A stretch of DNA of 7,344 nt from the NCBI GenBank assembly GCA_964572475.1, contig CAZNEZ010000072.1, positions 1 through 7,344 on the forward strand. The letters run 5' to 3'. Source of the stretch: CAZNEZ01 sp964572475 (GTDB taxonomy: Bacteria > Bacillota > Clostridia > Lachnospirales > Lachnospiraceae). The translations under genes and the position numbers were made by a program. The notes below the pieces were generated by a model. The model worked only from the letters and a program-made list of their open reading frames with translations. It was not told the origin of the DNA and ran no database searches. Positions 6,211-7,344 of this stretch are shown in pieces; within the stretch, counting starts at the first letter, position 1, and the number at the start of each line of letters is the position of its first letter.

Positions 6211-7236
6211 CTATTTTGCATATAGTATATTGGCTCTGTTTAATATTTTATCATTTAATCTAGATAATAGCAAAGTTGCAATAATTGTCATTATCAAACA
6301 CAGCATCGCTGCAAGAATAACATCGGCTTTATATAATACTTTGCCAGAAAATTGACGCAGAATCTCTATTTGAATAAAATGGTGTGTAAGGAAAAAGCCG
6401 TATGTGTATTTGTTCACAAATTTACTTACATCAGCAAATATTTTTCCTTTTATAGCTTGGAAACAAAAAGCTAAAAAGCAAAATGCACTAATTCCTATGA
6501 CCTCAGTACGAATTACTGAATTCACATTTAATAATTCTGTCTCCATTACCTCGGCACCTATTAGAACAGCCATTCCAACAGCTCCCAGCCATAACCTAGG
6601 TTTCTTTATTACTTTAACAAAAAACATTCCAAACACAAATTCTGGTAATCTTGAAAGGAAAAAGCATTCTAAAGGCATCTGACTATTCCATATATTTAAT
6701 AGTATAATAAAAATAACAATTGCAGCTGCCATAGTTACATATGGATTTTTCTTTACTAGCCACCTTAAGATTGGGAATATGACATAAAGAAGAATAATAA
6801 CGCTTAAAAACCACTCACCTACCAGATAGAATGTTCCCTCGAACCATTGTACATTTCCGTCACAGCCTAAAATACTATATATTATTCTAGACTTTGGAAT
6901 CGTATGGTTAATACCACCATTATTATAGAATGTGATAAAAAAGGCTATTATATAGGTTAACCAAAACAGTGGATAAATCCCTTTAAACCTCTTAGCAATA
7001 AAGGATTTCCAATCTATTTTTTCGTCATATACATACATTAAAGCTGCTCCACTTACAATAAAGAAAAGAGAAACTCCAAAACTTCCCAAATATATTGAGA
7101 AAACGGTATCTGGAAGTATTTTAAAATCGAATATAACTCCATTTGCTTCCAGACTTCTTGTAAAATGACAAAAGAAAACGGATAATGTGGCTATTAATTT
7201 TATTAAATCAAAATAAATAATTCTCTCTTTTTTCAT
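6211..7236 (-). CDS. Membrane O-acyltransferase, Acyl_transf_3 (OafA/NodX-like) family
   Basis: This is an integral-membrane acyltransferase, probably O-acetylating sugars of a surface polysaccharide or another envelope glycan. The 341 residues fit the usual size of a bare membrane domain without an SGNH extension. Family signs in order are RIIYFDLIKLIATLSVFFCH (5-24) ending in the conserved His, GSFGVSLFFIVSGAAL (51-66), a basic-aromatic KRFKGIYPLFW (82-92), WFLSVIILLYVIFPIL (142-157), RLPEFVFGM (196-204) and TYGFFLTHHF (278-287). About ten hydrophobic segments are visible. The start is ATG at 7236, with AAGGAG (7248-7243) six nt upstream. It stands between the end of an upstream gene (45-nt gap) and the 265-aa gene (20-nt gap), with no terminator, so it is co-transcribed with the glycosyltransferases. 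The acyl group and target sugar cannot be read from the sequence; acetyl is the usual choice in this family. Confidence 0.9.
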   Translation of the reverse strand: MKKERIIYFDLIKLIATLSVFFCHFTRSLEANGVIFDFKILPDTVFSIYLGSFGVSLFFIVSGAALMYVYDEKIDWKSFIAKRFKGIYPLFWLTYIIAFFITFYNNGGINHTIPKSRIIYSILGCDGNVQWFEGTFYLVGEWFLSVIILLYVIFPILRWLVKKNPYVTMAAAIVIFIILLNIWNSQMPLECFFLSRLPEFVFGMFFVKVIKKPRLWLGAVGMAVLIGAEVMETELLNVNSVIRTEVIGISAFCFLAFCFQAIKGKIFADVSKFVNKYTYGFFLTHHFIQIEILRQFSGKVLYKADVILAAMLCLIMTIIATLLLSRLNDKILNRANILYAK

Positions 7237-7281
7237 TAGCTTCTCCTTCTATAATAGATAATGATAATCTAAAAATAGTAC

Positions 7282-7344
7282 TTACTTTCTCTTTAAAAGT
7301 TTTTTAGTTTTTCTTACTACTTTCCACGCTTTTGTATTAGCAAC
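7282..7344 (-). CDS. C-terminal end of an upstream gene, possibly a glycosyltransferase (partial)
   Basis: The last 20 codons of an open frame enter from the right edge and read VANTKAWKVVRKTKKLLKRK before a TAA at 7284-7282. A short Trp-containing, Lys/Arg-rich amphipathic end of this sort is common in family 2 and other polysaccharide glycosyltransferases, which would suit the cluster, but the fragment is too short to identify. It ends 45 nt before the acyltransferase gene with a good ribosome site and no hairpin between, so it is probably the preceding gene of the same operon. Confidence 0.5.
   Translation of the reverse strand, partial: VANTKAWKVVRKTKKLLKRK

Noticed and set aside
6404..6682. 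Plus-strand open frame of 92 codons opposite the acyltransferase gene
   Set aside because: It lies entirely within the antisense of a gene with clear Acyl_transf_3 motifs and shows no recognisable protein features.

Overview
The window is AT-rich (by eye about one third G+C). Every convincing gene lies on the minus strand, so the window reads from right to left. Strong AGGAGG-type ribosome binding sites, the gene content and the membrane-protein/cdaA arrangement point to a low-GC Firmicute. A clostridial, Lachnospiraceae-like bacterium (Butyrivibrio, Roseburia or Lachnospira type) is my best guess, but this is recognition and not a database result.

Right part (7344 down to about 2290): the distal end of a cell-surface polysaccharide or teichoic-acid-like cluster. 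In transcription order it holds the last 20 codons of an unidentified upstream gene; a 341-aa membrane O-acyltransferase (Acyl_transf_3 type); a 265-aa unrecognised membrane protein with a large extracytoplasmic domain; a GT-C/DUF2142-like polytopic glycosyltransferase of about 442 aa; and a 555-aa family 2 glycosyltransferase with a tandem, degenerate second domain. Gaps are short (45, 20 and 61 nt) and one pair overlaps by 17 nt, so this looks like one transcription unit. It closes with a Rho-independent terminator at about 2290-2322. The acyltransferase, the 265-aa protein and the GT-C enzyme are all predicted to act at the outer face of the membrane. They could decorate a glycan whose backbone is built by cytoplasmic enzymes such as the GT2 protein.

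Left part (about 2230 down to 1): a separate operon. An extended -10 promoter (TGTTATAAT) sits about 37 nt upstream of a 172-aa two-TM, coiled-coil protein. That gene overlaps by 23 nt a 362-aa polytopic membrane protein, which has an acidic/tyrosine patch and a basic, low-complexity tail. The gene for the membrane diadenylate cyclase CdaA follows 31 nt later. cdaA runs off the left edge exactly after the PLHD of its PLHDGA active-site motif. In many Firmicutes cdaA is followed by cdaR and glmM, which would lie outside this window.

No RNA genes, insertion sequences, CRISPR arrays or attachment sites were seen. The most interesting leads are the two uncharacterised membrane proteins coupled to the c-di-AMP synthase, and the orphan extracytoplasmic protein coupled to the GT-C enzyme.
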